The position numbers were made by a program, and so were the translations under genes. Shown here in pieces: positions 7,928-16,311 of a DNA stretch of 32,744 bases (position 1 is the stretch's first letter; every line of letters starts with the position of its first letter). The stretch spans positions 1 to 32,744 of the forward strand of contig BJHT01000045.1 in the NCBI GenBank assembly GCA_014193395.1, given 5' to 3'. Source of the DNA: Verrucomicrobiota bacterium (GTDB lineage Bacteria > Verrucomicrobiota > Verrucomicrobiia > Limisphaerales > BJHT01). A model generated the notes under the pieces. The model saw only the letters and a list, made by a program, of their open reading frames with translations, had not been told where the DNA came from and did not search any database.

Positions 7928-8125
7928 TCACAACTTCGGATGTTCCCACGGCCCGCGGTAATTGCGGCTGAGGAGCGCGTTGGCGTTTGCACTGAAAGGC
8001 TCCGGTCGCGGTTCTTCGCCGGTGCAGCACTCGTTGCACCGCGCCGACGGAGTGCGCGACGCTGACATTTGTTCGGACTGGCGAAACGGCTCTGTCGCAC
8101 GAAAGTTGTGCGCATGTTCAGGCAT
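7928..8125 (-). CDS. Possible small hypothetical protein or gene remnant
   Basis: 65-codon frame whose product has a plausible composition, including a CNECC cysteine cluster, and ends [12 protein letters not shown] do not recognise it. Beyond the adjacent REPIN at 7790-7865, another minus-strand frame reads ...HYHGP-LPRRLNVPLDPAAPLEADRIM... and stops at 7687. The two frames could be parts of one small gene split by insertion of the repeat. Its 5' end also overlaps the longest possible versions of the methyltransferase gene on the plus strand. The evidence is weak. Confidence 0.25.
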   Translation of the reverse strand: MPEHAHNFRATEPFRQSEQMSASRTPSARCNECCTGEEPRPEPFSANANALLSRNYRGPWEHPKL

Positions 8126-8167
8126 TCTCCAACCTCGGCTTCACCATGCGTGAAGGTTGCAAACGCA

Positions 8168-8989
8168 ATGCCAGCCGGCGCAGCGGCGACGGTGTTGCCG
8201 CCCGTCCGAGCCGCGGGGGCGACCTCGCGGCCAGCGGGTGCGCGCATCGCCAGCCGGAAAGCCCCTCGATATTTCCCCTGGCTTGCCGGATGGTTCGTGG
8301 CCATGGCGTTTCTGGCTCCAGCGGATGGCGCGGAGATCGATTTTGCGGCGGCCCGCGCGCGGATGGTCGCCGAGCAGCTCGCGTCTCCGGAACGCGGCAT
8401 CACCAATCGGCGCGTGCTCAGGGCGATGGGCGAAGTGCCGCGGCATGAGTTCGTCCCCGCCGAGTTGCGCAGCCTCGCCTACACGGACCGCCCGCTCCCC
8501 ATCGGCCATGAGCAGACCATTTCCCAGCCCTACATCGTGGCGTTCATGACCGAGCAACTTGCCCCCAAGGCCACCGACCGCGTGCTCGAGATCGGCACCG
8601 GCACCGGCTACCAGGCCGCCGTCCTCGGGAAGCTCGTGGCGGAAGTTTACAGCATCGAAATCGTCGCGCCGCTGGCGGAGCGTGCCACCACGGATCTCGC
8701 GCGGCTCGGCTTTCGCAACGTGACCGTGAAGGCCGGCGACGGCTATCAGGGCTGGAAGGAACACGCGCCCTTCGACGCGGTCATCGTGACCTGCGCGCCC
8801 GAGCACATCCCGCAGCCGTTGGTGGACCAGCTCAAGGACGGCGGCCGCATGATCATCCCCGTCGGCACGCTGGCCGAACAACGCCTTTACCTCCTCGAAA
8901 AGCGCGCCGGGAAAATCACCGAACGCGCCGTGCTCCCCGTGCGCTTCGTGCCCATGACCGGCGGCGGAGTGAAGCCCAAGGGGAAGTAG
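8168..8989 (+). CDS. pcm: Protein-L-isoaspartate O-methyltransferase, exported form
   Basis: SAM-dependent enzyme that repairs isoaspartyl residues in damaged proteins. Family motifs are plain: [48 protein letters not shown], the SAM loop [30 protein letters not shown], and [27 protein letters not shown]. Before the catalytic domain is a hydrophobic stretch [14 protein letters not shown] ending ADGA, so the protein is probably exported or membrane-anchored; most Pcm enzymes are cytoplasmic. The start is uncertain. ATG 8168 has a GAAGG upstream and gives 273 residues, while in-frame ATGs at 8069 and 8114 would lengthen a poorly conserved N terminus. It has no close operon partner. Confidence 0.9.
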   Translation: MPAGAAATVLPPVRAAGATSRPAGARIASRKAPRYFPWLAGWFVAMAFLAPADGAEIDFAAARARMVAEQLASPERGITNRRVLRAMGEVPRHEFVPAELRSLAYTDRPLPIGHEQTISQPYIVAFMTEQLAPKATDRVLEIGTGTGYQAAVLGKLVAEVYSIEIVAPLAERATTDLARLGFRNVTVKAGDGYQGWKEHAPFDAVIVTCAPEHIPQPLVDQLKDGGRMIIPVGTLAEQRLYLLEKRAGKITERAVLPVRFVPMTGGGVKPKGK

Positions 8990-9015
8990 CCGCGCATCGC
9001 CTCGGGAGAGTGCCG

Positions 9016-9251
9016 GAAAAAAAGCTCCAAGGATAAAGCTCAAAGCTCAAGGGAAGGGCCAAGCTCCAGTGACCAAATGTTGCGACGTGGGGAATGCGAC
9101 TCTGCGGGGAAGTCCATCGGCGAACTTTCCGTTTTTCCGCCGCCCCATCTCTTCCATCGCTCTGCTGCTCACGATACGAAAACCAGCGCGGTGCTCGGTC
9201 CTTGGCCCTTGCTGCTTCCCTTGAGCTTTGAGCTTTATTCTTGGAGCTTCC
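9016..9251. repeat. Long inverted repeat with AAAGCTC heptamers
   Basis: The arms are 9016-9063 and 9201-9251. The reverse complement of the right arm matches the left through AAGCTCCAAG(G/A)ATAAAGCTCAAAGCTCAAGGGAAG, then GGCCAAG after a 7-base insertion in the right arm. Within each arm the heptamer AAAGCTC is repeated in tandem and AAGCTCCA occurs near the ends. The 137-base loop contains no convincing gene. It occupies most of the 341-base gap between pcm and the alpha/beta hydrolase gene; the rest of the gap shows nothing else. Confidence 0.85.
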
Positions 9252-9330
9252 CTCCGCGTCCGGAATCTCTGCGCCAGCCATGACTTCACGCCGTGCTTGC
9301 GGCAGCGCACGGTTCCAAGAGTATCCCACC

Positions 9331-10476
9331 ATGACCACCTCGCCCGCTCGGATTTTCGCGCTGTTTCTGCTCTCGCTCCTGCTCGTTACTCACCCCAACG
9401 CCGCCCGCGCGGCGACGGCGTGGGAACAGATCGCGCCGTTCTTCCAGCCGCCCGCCGAGTTCGCCGGCAAGACTGGCGCGTTTCGTTCGCCCCTGCTTTT
9501 CAACGACGGCACCCCGGTGAAAACCGCTGCGGACTGGCCGCGCCGCCGCCGCGAAATCCTCGAGCAATGGCACGGGCTGCTCGGCCCGTGGCCGGCGATC
9601 ATCGAGCAGCCCAAGGTCGAAGTGCTCTCCGAAACGAAGCAGGAACATTTCCTCCAACGCCGTGTGCGCGTGCCGATCGGGGCGAAACAAACCGTCGAGG
9701 GCTGGCTGCTCGTGCCGCCGGGGAAGCCGCCGTTTCCTGCGGTGGTCGTGCCATTTTACGAACCGGAGACCAGCATCGGCCTCGGCAAATCGCCGCACCG
9801 CGACTTTGCCCTCCAACTCACGCGCCGCGGTTTTGTGACCCTCTCGATCGGCTCGCCTGGCGGCGACGCGCGGCTGCCGGATCGTGCGGAGGCCGTGTGC
9901 CAGCCGTTGTCCCATCTCGCCTACGTGGCGGCCAATTGTTGGCACGCGCTGGCGAATCTGCCCGAGGTCGATGCGGCGCGCATCGGCATCGCGGGCCATT
10001 CCTACGGCGGCAAATGGGCGATGTTCGCGTCGTGTCTGTTTGAGAAATTTGCGTGCGCCGCGTGGTCGGACGGCGGCGTGGTCTTCGATGAAACGCGGTC
10101 CAACGTGAACTACTGGGAGCCGTGGTATCTGGGCTTCGAGCGCGAACGCTCGCGCAAACCCGGCATCCCCAAACCCGAAAATCCCCGCACCGGTGCTTAT
10201 GAGAAAATGATTGCCACGGGCCGCGACCTGCACGAACTGCACGCGCTCATGGCCCCGCGGCCGTTCCTCGTTTCCGGCGGTTCGGAGGATCAGCCGGCGC
10301 GCTGGATCGCGCTCAATCACGCCGTCGCCGTAAACCAGTTGCTTGGTCAGACCAACCGCGTTGCCATGACCAATCGCAAGGAGCATTCCCCCAATCCCGA
10401 GTCCAACGAGATTCTCTGCCGCTTCTTCGAGCACTTCCTGAAGCCCGCGGCGACCGCGCCGCGCAAGCCGGACTAA
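9331..10476 (+). CDS. Secreted alpha/beta hydrolase (dienelactone hydrolase / prolyl-oligopeptidase-like)
   Basis: 381-residue protein with a Sec signal peptide (hydrophobic stretch IFALFLLSLLLVTHP, cleavage likely after ARA near residue 28). The catalytic nucleophile elbow is GHSYGG with Ser224. Asp320 (in GGSEDQPAR) and His352 (in RKEHSPNPE) complete a likely triad in the expected order. Before the fold is a segment WPRRRREILEQWHGLLGPWP typical of PVC esterases annotated as acetyl-xylan-esterase or dienelactone-hydrolase-like. The substrate cannot be read from sequence; a polysaccharide ester is plausible given the other secreted hydrolases here. The ATG at 9331 places the signal peptide correctly. 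It converges with the GDPD gene. Confidence 0.85.
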   Translation: MTTSPARIFALFLLSLLLVTHPNAARAATAWEQIAPFFQPPAEFAGKTGAFRSPLLFNDGTPVKTAADWPRRRREILEQWHGLLGPWPAIIEQPKVEVLSETKQEHFLQRRVRVPIGAKQTVEGWLLVPPGKPPFPAVVVPFYEPETSIGLGKSPHRDFALQLTRRGFVTLSIGSPGGDARLPDRAEAVCQPLSHLAYVAANCWHALANLPEVDAARIGIAGHSYGGKWAMFASCLFEKFACAAWSDGGVVFDETRSNVNYWEPWYLGFERERSRKPGIPKPENPRTGAYEKMIATGRDLHELHALMAPRPFLVSGGSEDQPARWIALNHAVAVNQLLGQTNRVAMTNRKEHSPNPESNEILCRFFEHFLKPAATAPRKPD

Positions 10477-10554
10477 GCGGCATCGCCGGCCACTGGCCTG
10501 GCGGAACGGAGGGGAGGCTGCATTCGCGATACCACGCTCCAGAAGCTTCGGGCG

Positions 10555-10609
10555 CCTGCCGCCATTCGTGCGGCAGGTTGCCGCGCGGCACGGGCAGGTT
10601 GCCCGTGCC
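10555..10609. terminator. Two hairpins between convergent genes
   Basis: The first stem is CCTGCCGC (10555-10562) with GCGGCAGG (10570-10577). The second is GGCACGGGCA (10587-10596) with TGCCCGTGCC (10600-10609), a perfect ten-base stem with a three-base loop. They sit between the stop of the plus-strand hydrolase (10476) and the stop of the minus-strand GDPD (10638), where a bidirectional terminator would be expected. Neither has a T-tract, so they may instead be dispersed palindromic repeats. Confidence 0.45.
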
Positions 10610-10637
10610 ACCCGCCGCGCTGGCGCGTTTCCGCTCG

Positions 10638-11435
10638 CTACCGCAACTGCTCGCGGAGCCAGCCGGGGCGGTTGGTGGTGAGGCCGTCGATGCCGGCGTC
10701 GCGGAGGCGTTTGGCGACGTCCGGTTTGTCCACGGTCCAGGTGAAACATTTCAGGCCGGCGGCGTGGGTCTGGCGGATGAAGTCGGCGTCGAGGCCGGGC
10801 TTGCCTTCGATGTTGAGACCGTCAAGGCGCGCCGCGGTGGCCTTGTCGATGAGGGTTTCGGCGCGCGGGGTCCAGGCGAGGCTCATCGGGTTTTGCTTGA
10901 GGCTGGAGAGGAGGAGCACGGGGATTTTCGGGAACAATTTTTTCGCGTCGGTGCAGACGGGGAGGCTGAAGCTGATGATGACCAGTTGCGTGGCCTGCTT
11001 GCCGGAGGCGGCGATGACGCGGGCGAGTTCGGGGAGAATCTCGGGGCCGCATTTGATCTCGATGAAGAGGCGCTTGCCGTCGGGGACGGTGGCGAGGGCT
11101 TCGGCGAGGGTCGGAAGTTTTTCGCCGGACCAGCGCGGGGCTTTCCAGGTGCCGGCGTCGAGGGCGCGGAGTTCGGCAAGGGTGCTGGTGGCGATTTTTT
11201 TGGCGATGCCGGTGACGCGTTTGGTGTCGGCGTCGTGCGTGACGATGGCATGGCCGTCCGCGGTGAGCCAGGTGTCGAGTTCGCAGGCGTCGGCGTGCTG
11301 CTGCCAGCCGAGGCGGAAGGCGGCGAGGGTGTTCTCAGGGGCGTCGTGCGAGGCGCCGCGGTGGGCGATGATTTCCATGGCAAGGGCGGGGTTAATGAGG
11401 GCGAGGGTGAGCAGCAGCAGTGCGGGTTTGAGCAT
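10638..11435 (-). CDS. Exported glycerophosphodiester phosphodiesterase
   Basis: 265-residue GDPD family enzyme that hydrolyses glycerophosphodiesters to glycerol-3-phosphate and an alcohol. The signal peptide MLKPALLLLTLALINPALA directs export. The mature start carries the signature HRGASHDAPENT: His25, Arg26, Glu34. The metal-binding Glu52 and Asp54 lie in CELDTW, and the second catalytic His67 in IVTHDAD. Further family motifs are LPTLAEAL, FIEIK, and the C-terminal FTWTVDKPD with GIDGLTTNRPG. The domain is a complete TIM barrel of usual length. Upstream (beyond 11435) lies the palindromic-repeat array, so any promoter lies in the 26-base gap or within the array. Confidence 0.93.
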   Translation of the reverse strand: MLKPALLLLTLALINPALAMEIIAHRGASHDAPENTLAAFRLGWQQHADACELDTWLTADGHAIVTHDADTKRVTGIAKKIATSTLAELRALDAGTWKAPRWSGEKLPTLAEALATVPDGKRLFIEIKCGPEILPELARVIAASGKQATQLVIISFSLPVCTDAKKLFPKIPVLLLSSLKQNPMSLAWTPRAETLIDKATAARLDGLNIEGKPGLDADFIRQTHAAGLKCFTWTVDKPDVAKRLRDAGIDGLTTNRPGWLREQLR

Positions 11436-11461
11436 GGGTGGTTGGCGGCGCGGGTGGCTTT

Positions 11462-12223
11462 GGAGTGCGGGGACTTGTCACCGCTTTTACAAGGCGACTT
11501 GTCGCCGTCGGATTGAGGGAGGCGTGGATATGGAATGGGGCGTTTATGGCTCGCGCCAGCGGGGGCACGTGGGCGGGAGCGAACGCGTGCGGACGTTTGA
11601 CGGCGACAAGTCGCCTGCGCGAAAGCGGTGACGAGTCACCGCACTCCAAAACGCTGCGGCTCGCCGCCGGAAAACACGAGGCGAGGACGCCCCGGAACTC
11701 GCAGCCGAGACGGCTGCGGTACCAACCCAGCGGAACGCGCGCCGGCTTTGGAGTGCGGGGACTTGTCACCGCTTTTACGAGGCGACTTGTCGCCGTCGGA
11801 TTGAGGGAGGCGTGGATGTGGAATGGGGCGTTCACGGCTCGCGCCAGCGCGGGCACGCGGGCGGGAGCGGATGCGTGCGGACATTTGACGGCGACAAATC
11901 GCCTGCGGGAAAGCGGTGACAAGTCACCGCACTCCAAAACGCGGCGGCTCGCCGCCGGGAGACACGAGGCGAGGACGCCCCGGAACTCGCAGCCGGGACG
12001 GCTGCGGTACCAGCGCGGACGAACGCGCGTCGGCTTTGGAGTGCGGGGACTTGTCACCGCTTTGTCGAGGCGACTTGTCGCCGTCGGACTGCGGGAGGCG
12101 TGGATATGGAATGGGGCGTTCACGGCTCGCGCCAGCGCGGGCACGCGGGCGTGATCGAACGCGTGCGGAAATTTGACGGCGACAAGTCGCCTGCGGGAAA
12201 GCGGTGACAAGTCACCGCACTCC
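11462..12223. repeat. Tandem array of three 186-bp palindromic elements, 288-bp period
   Basis: The units are 11462-11647, 11750-11935 and 12038-12223, each 186 bases from GGAG to CTCC, separated by two 102-base spacers, giving an exact 288-base period. Each unit has inverted termini of about 48 bases containing two hairpins (GCGGTGACTTGTCACCGC-like, GGCGACTTGTCGCC) around a core with further small palindromes (GCACGCG...CGCGTGC). The spacers carry two more hairpins, GCGGCG/CGCCGC and GCAGCC/GGCTGC, followed by GGTACC in the first and a close variant in the second. Units differ by scattered substitutions without length change. Both strands are open in some frames, giving repetitive pseudo-peptides that I regard as noncoding. 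The remaining stretch to 12323 shows nothing. Confidence 0.92.
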
Positions 12224-12323
12224 AAAACGCGGCGGGCTGCTCGCGCGACTGGGTGCGCTCATTTTCCCCAGCCCTCGTTTTCGGTCGGGTGTCGTTCATG
12301 CGGGCTGGAAGCCGACCGTGCGA

Positions 12324-15300
12324 TTAGAAGACTTCCCTCCACATCTTGATCTGCCCCCAGTACGCGCACGGGCTCTCATCGGTGCTCATAACGTTTTCCA
12401 AACGTATAGAGACTCTCTTCCCTTGATACGGTAGCAGGTCAATTTCAACATCTCTCCACCAGGCATTGAACTTGCCATCTATTGGCAAGGTGTGGACTAG
12501 CTTTCCGTCAACGAGTGCTCGGAACTTCCATTCACCTTTGAGCTGAGCACTGACCTTCACACGCAAATTGACCACGTCCCCCTTGGGTACCACCACATCG
12601 GCTTCCAAAGCGGCGGGGCGGTCACGGTCAAAAGGGTGAGTTACCAGTACGTTTTTGTGCCCGTGATACTCAGGTATTTTGGCGGGCGTGCCCTCGAAGT
12701 CGGGGGCGGTGACGCGCCAGTCGGGGTTCCAGAGGGCGACGGATTCGCGGTCGATGGGCGGGAAGTTGGCGGCGGATTTTTTGGGCTGGCCGGCGGTTTC
12801 GTCGCCGAGGAGTTCCTTGCGCAGGGCGGGCGTCCACGGGCGGTTGTCCTGCGGCGGGTTGAGGAGGAACCAGATGAGGTCGCGGAATTCCTTGTCCGGC
12901 ATTTGTTCGAGGCCCTCGGGCATAAGGCTGGACTGCAGCGTGCGAATCTTGGGCTTGCCGTTGGCGACGGCGATGTCGCTGCGCGCGAGGACGTGCTCGG
13001 TGGGGCCGGCGGCGAGGAGTTTCAGGCGCGTGGGGGAATCCTCGATGATGCGGCCGGTGAGGACGGTGCCGTTTTGCAATTCCACTTCGGTGGCCTCGAA
13101 GCCGTTGCCGATGACTTCGTTGGGGTCGATGACGTTGTGCAAGAGCGCGTCGAGCGTGCTGCGGCCGACGCCGGTGAGGTCGGGGCCGACGTCCGCGCCT
13201 TCGCCGTAGAGCTTGTGGCAGACGTAGCAGAGTTTGCGGGCGACTTCCTGGCCGGCCTTCACGTCGGGCGTGCCGGTGAGGACGACGGCGCGCTTGGCGG
13301 CGATGAGCTTGAGTTTGTCGGCGTCGGGGGCGCGGTATTTGCCGAGGACGCGGTCGGCGTGGGCGACGACGGTCGAGTCGTCGCTGCGGGCGAGGGCGCG
13401 GCGGGCGGTGGCGGAAATGTCAACGGGCGCGACGGCCTTCTGGTCCACGCCGGCGAGGAGGGCGCGGGCCCATTTGGTGCGGGTGACGAGCACCTCGGCG
13501 GCGGTGCGGCGCGTGGCGGGGCTGAAGTTTTTCCAGGCGTCCACGGTGTCGTAGGCGAGCTGGTCGCCGGAGAACGTGCTGAGGGCGCGGAGGGTTTCGG
13601 TGAGGAGTTGTTGCGCGGGGTCGGAGGGGCGCGTGTCGCCGGCGGCGGGCGTTTTCAACAGCTTCACCAACTCGTCGCGGGCGGCGTCGGTCTTGGCTTC
13701 GCGCGCGGCCTGGATGCCGTTCAAGCGGTCGGCGAGCGGGGCTTTCGCGTCGTTGATTTTGGCAATGAGGAGCTTCGCGGAACTGGTGTCGCCGAGGAGC
13801 GTGGCGAGGCGGCGGGCTTTGTCGGCGAGGGCGGGGACGGCGGTGAGCTTGGCGAAAATGGGCGCGAGGTTCGCGGTCGGAATCTGGCCTTTGCTTTTGA
13901 AGGAGTCGATGAGGCCGTCGAGCGCGGCTTCGGCGAGGGCGGGTTTGGCGGTGAGGGTGGTGAGGAATTCCATCGCGGCGTTGAGATGCTGGGCGCGCGC
14001 GGTGGCGTCGGTGAGGTCGCAGATGCGGCGCATGGTGCGGCGCAGGCAGTAGGCGGTGACGGAGTTGTCGCTCGCGGCGAGCAGCGGGAAGAAGGACTGC
14101 GGATCAGCGGCGACGCGCGGCTCCATGGCCATCCAGACGATGTGCGGATAGTAGGTGTCGCCGGGGACGCTGGGGCGGGCGAGGAGTTCGCGGAAGTGAG
14201 GGAGCAGCGTGAACTTCACCCCCAGAAGATGGTTGCGCGTGTTTACAGTGAGAGAGCTCGATGTGGACTGTCGCAAGGCGACCGCGACACTCGCGCGAAC
14301 TGAAGTGTCAGGATCTGCGGCGAGATGCAGAAGCAGCTTCGCTTCCGTTTCCTGCTCCGGTTTGACTACGGGGTGAACTCCGTAGCTATGAGAGTAATCG
14401 TCTCCCGTGCGGTTCTGATTGCCAATAAGCTTGGCCACCCAAGCGCGCAGGTAGGGTTCGCTTCGCTGATACGCAAAACTCGAAAGGAGTGGCTCCCGCG
14501 CCGCGCTAAACACCACCACAAATTTTTCCTTTGGATCGTTCTTAAGATACGGAAGCTCGCTCAGCGCTGAAAGCGCAGCGAGTTGGGTCTCGGGCACCTT
14601 TCCGTTTTCAACCACCAGATTTAAGGAATCGATTTCATCACGATGTTCGCCACGGGATTGCGGTTCCTGCGAACGCTCCGTCAGGAGCCTTTGCGCCGTT
14701 CTCCGCTGCCACGAATTCGGATGCTCAATCAGCTTCTCCAGCTTGTTCGTGCGGTTCGCCAAATCCATGTTCACCTCCGGCCTGCTCGCCACCTTCTTCC
14801 CCTTTTCATTGCCCACCCACACGACGCGCCAGATGCGGCCGTGCTCGCGGTCCACGCCTTCGGGGTCGGCCTGGGCGTTTTGGTAGCAGGGATATTTGTC
14901 GCACCAGTCGGCGATCCAGAGCGCGCCGTCGGGGCCGGTCTGCACGCTGAGGGGGCGGAACCACTGGTCTTTGCTGACGAGGAAATTGCCCGCGCCCACG
15001 GCCCGGATGCCCTGGTCGGCGCCGAGGAGTTTGGTTTCCTTCTGCGCCGTGTAGGTCGCGCCGACGGGCGTGAGGCGGTCGCAGTTGAGGGCGTTTTGAT
15101 GGATGTTGCCGAGGAAGACGAGGCCGCGCCATTCGGGTGGGTATTGGTCGCCTTGATAGATGCAGATGCCGGCGTGCGCGGCGCGGTAGTGCCGCCAGTC
15201 CACGACGGCGGGGAGGCCCTTGGTGGGCAGGTCCTGCACGTAGCCGTAAGGGTTGGGCCAGGTGCCGCCCTGACGGTTGTAGAGGCCGCCGGGCGCCATG

Positions 15301-16175
15301 TGAAAGAGATGCTGGATGACGCACGCGCTGACAAAGGCGTCGCCGCGCTCGTTCCAATCGACGCCCCACGGATTGCTCGTGCCGTCGGCGAAGACCTCGA
15401 ATTTTTTCGTGCGCGGATGGAAGCGGGCGAGCGCGGCATCGACCTTCACGCCGGGGTCGTCGGGGTTGCCCGGATCCTTGACCTTCGAGTGCGTGAAGAC
15501 GCCGTGGGTCATGTAGAGCCAGCCGTCGGGACCCCACGCGAAACCGTTGAGCAACTCGTGGCGGTCTTCGAGGCCGAAGCCGGTTTTGAGTACGGTGATT
15601 TTGTTCGCCTTGGTGAGCACGCCGCCGTTGGCCACGGCGTTGGTGTCTTCGAGAAAATAAAAATTCGGCGCGGCCCCGAGATAGACGCCGCCGTTGCCGA
15701 GCGCGAGACCGGTGGCGAGATCGAAGCCGTCGGCGAAGACAGTGACCTTGTCGGCGATGCCGTCGCCGTCGGTGTCTTCGAGGATTTTGATGCGGTCGCG
15801 GCCCTTGGTGCCGGGCTTGGCGCCGCGCGGGTATTCGTAGAGTTCGAGGACCCAGAGGCGGCCGCGCTCGTCCCAGGTCATGGCGACGGGATTGACGACC
15901 TCGGGTTCGCTGGCGAAGAGGCAGACCTCGAAGCCGGGCGGGACCTGGAGGAGCTGGCGCGTCTCGTCGGGGTGGCGCGCGGGATCGCTCGCCGCGGCGC
16001 GCACGGTGTCGCCGACGAGCTGTTTGCCGGGCGGACTATTTTTGTAAACGGGGAAGCCGAGGTCGCGCTGCGGCACCTTGTAATCGGCGGCGGCGAGGGA
16101 GGTGGCGAGGGCGAGGGAAGAGGCGACGATGAGCGAAGAGACGAGGGTGAGCGCGGCGGGGCGGAGAGGATTCAT
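12324..16175 (-). CDS. PVC-type CxxCH heme-binding protein with dehydrogenase-like beta-propeller
   Basis: 1283-residue exported protein. The signal peptide is MNPLRPAALTLVSSLIVASSLALATSLAAA. Residues about 75-450 form a propeller of the PVC 'membrane-bound dehydrogenase' type (VPPGFEVCLFASEPEVVNPVAMTWDERGRLWVLE ... GPDGALWIADWCDKYPCYQN). A helical HEAT-like region spans about 460-960. A cytochrome c segment has CYVCH near residue 984, followed by GADVGPDLTGVGR. The last 115 residues (DFEGTPAKIPEYHGHKNVLV...) form a separate beta domain. Such proteins are abundant in Planctomycetes and Verrucomicrobia and are presumed periplasmic redox enzymes acting on sugars or alcohols; the substrate is unknown. 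Base composition is mosaic: the C-terminal 350 bases and roughly 14200-14800 are much lower in GC than the rest. Confidence 0.9.
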   Translation of the reverse strand: MNPLRPAALTLVSSLIVASSLALATSLAAADYKVPQRDLGFPVYKNSPPGKQLVGDTVRAAASDPARHPDETRQLLQVPPGFEVCLFASEPEVVNPVAMTWDERGRLWVLELYEYPRGAKPGTKGRDRIKILEDTDGDGIADKVTVFADGFDLATGLALGNGGVYLGAAPNFYFLEDTNAVANGGVLTKANKITVLKTGFGLEDRHELLNGFAWGPDGWLYMTHGVFTHSKVKDPGNPDDPGVKVDAALARFHPRTKKFEVFADGTSNPWGVDWNERGDAFVSACVIQHLFHMAPGGLYNRQGGTWPNPYGYVQDLPTKGLPAVVDWRHYRAAHAGICIYQGDQYPPEWRGLVFLGNIHQNALNCDRLTPVGATYTAQKETKLLGADQGIRAVGAGNFLVSKDQWFRPLSVQTGPDGALWIADWCDKYPCYQNAQADPEGVDREHGRIWRVVWVGNEKGKKVASRPEVNMDLANRTNKLEKLIEHPNSWQRRTAQRLLTERSQEPQSRGEHRDEIDSLNLVVENGKVPETQLAALSALSELPYLKNDPKEKFVVVFSAAREPLLSSFAYQRSEPYLRAWVAKLIGNQNRTGDDYSHSYGVHPVVKPEQETEAKLLLHLAADPDTSVRASVAVALRQSTSSSLTVNTRNHLLGVKFTLLPHFRELLARPSVPGDTYYPHIVWMAMEPRVAADPQSFFPLLAASDNSVTAYCLRRTMRRICDLTDATARAQHLNAAMEFLTTLTAKPALAEAALDGLIDSFKSKGQIPTANLAPIFAKLTAVPALADKARRLATLLGDTSSAKLLIAKINDAKAPLADRLNGIQAAREAKTDAARDELVKLLKTPAAGDTRPSDPAQQLLTETLRALSTFSGDQLAYDTVDAWKNFSPATRRTAAEVLVTRTKWARALLAGVDQKAVAPVDISATARRALARSDDSTVVAHADRVLGKYRAPDADKLKLIAAKRAVVLTGTPDVKAGQEVARKLCYVCHKLYGEGADVGPDLTGVGRSTLDALLHNVIDPNEVIGNGFEATEVELQNGTVLTGRIIEDSPTRLKLLAAGPTEHVLARSDIAVANGKPKIRTLQSSLMPEGLEQMPDKEFRDLIWFLLNPPQDNRPWTPALRKELLGDETAGQPKKSAANFPPIDRESVALWNPDWRVTAPDFEGTPAKIPEYHGHKNVLVTHPFDRDRPAALEADVVVPKGDVVNLRVKVSAQLKGEWKFRALVDGKLVHTLPIDGKFNAWWRDVEIDLLPYQGKRVSIRLENVMSTDESPCAYWGQIKMWREVF

Positions 16176-16311
16176 AGCGTTGGGAAGATGCTAGAAAGCG
16201 GTCGCGGGAAGTAAAAGCCTCAAAAGCAAGACGCCGCGAGCCGAGGCGCGATGCGCGATTGTGAAACCGTGCGGGAACTGACACGGTTCGGGTGTTAACG
16301 ACATTTACTCG

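Noticed and set aside
11462-12223. Possible CRISPR array
   Set aside because: The repeats are 186 bases with 102-base spacers that are nearly identical to each other, and there are no cas genes.
11392-12225. Repetitive proteins with recurring CGDLSPL / SPRTPK text on both strands
   Set aside because: The text is a translation of the 186-bp palindromic elements. Both strands give similar peptides because the termini are inverted repeats.
12636-14303. Gly/Val-rich plus-strand frame of 555 codons
   Set aside because: It is antisense to the CxxCH heme protein gene, and its composition is an artefact of that gene's codon use.
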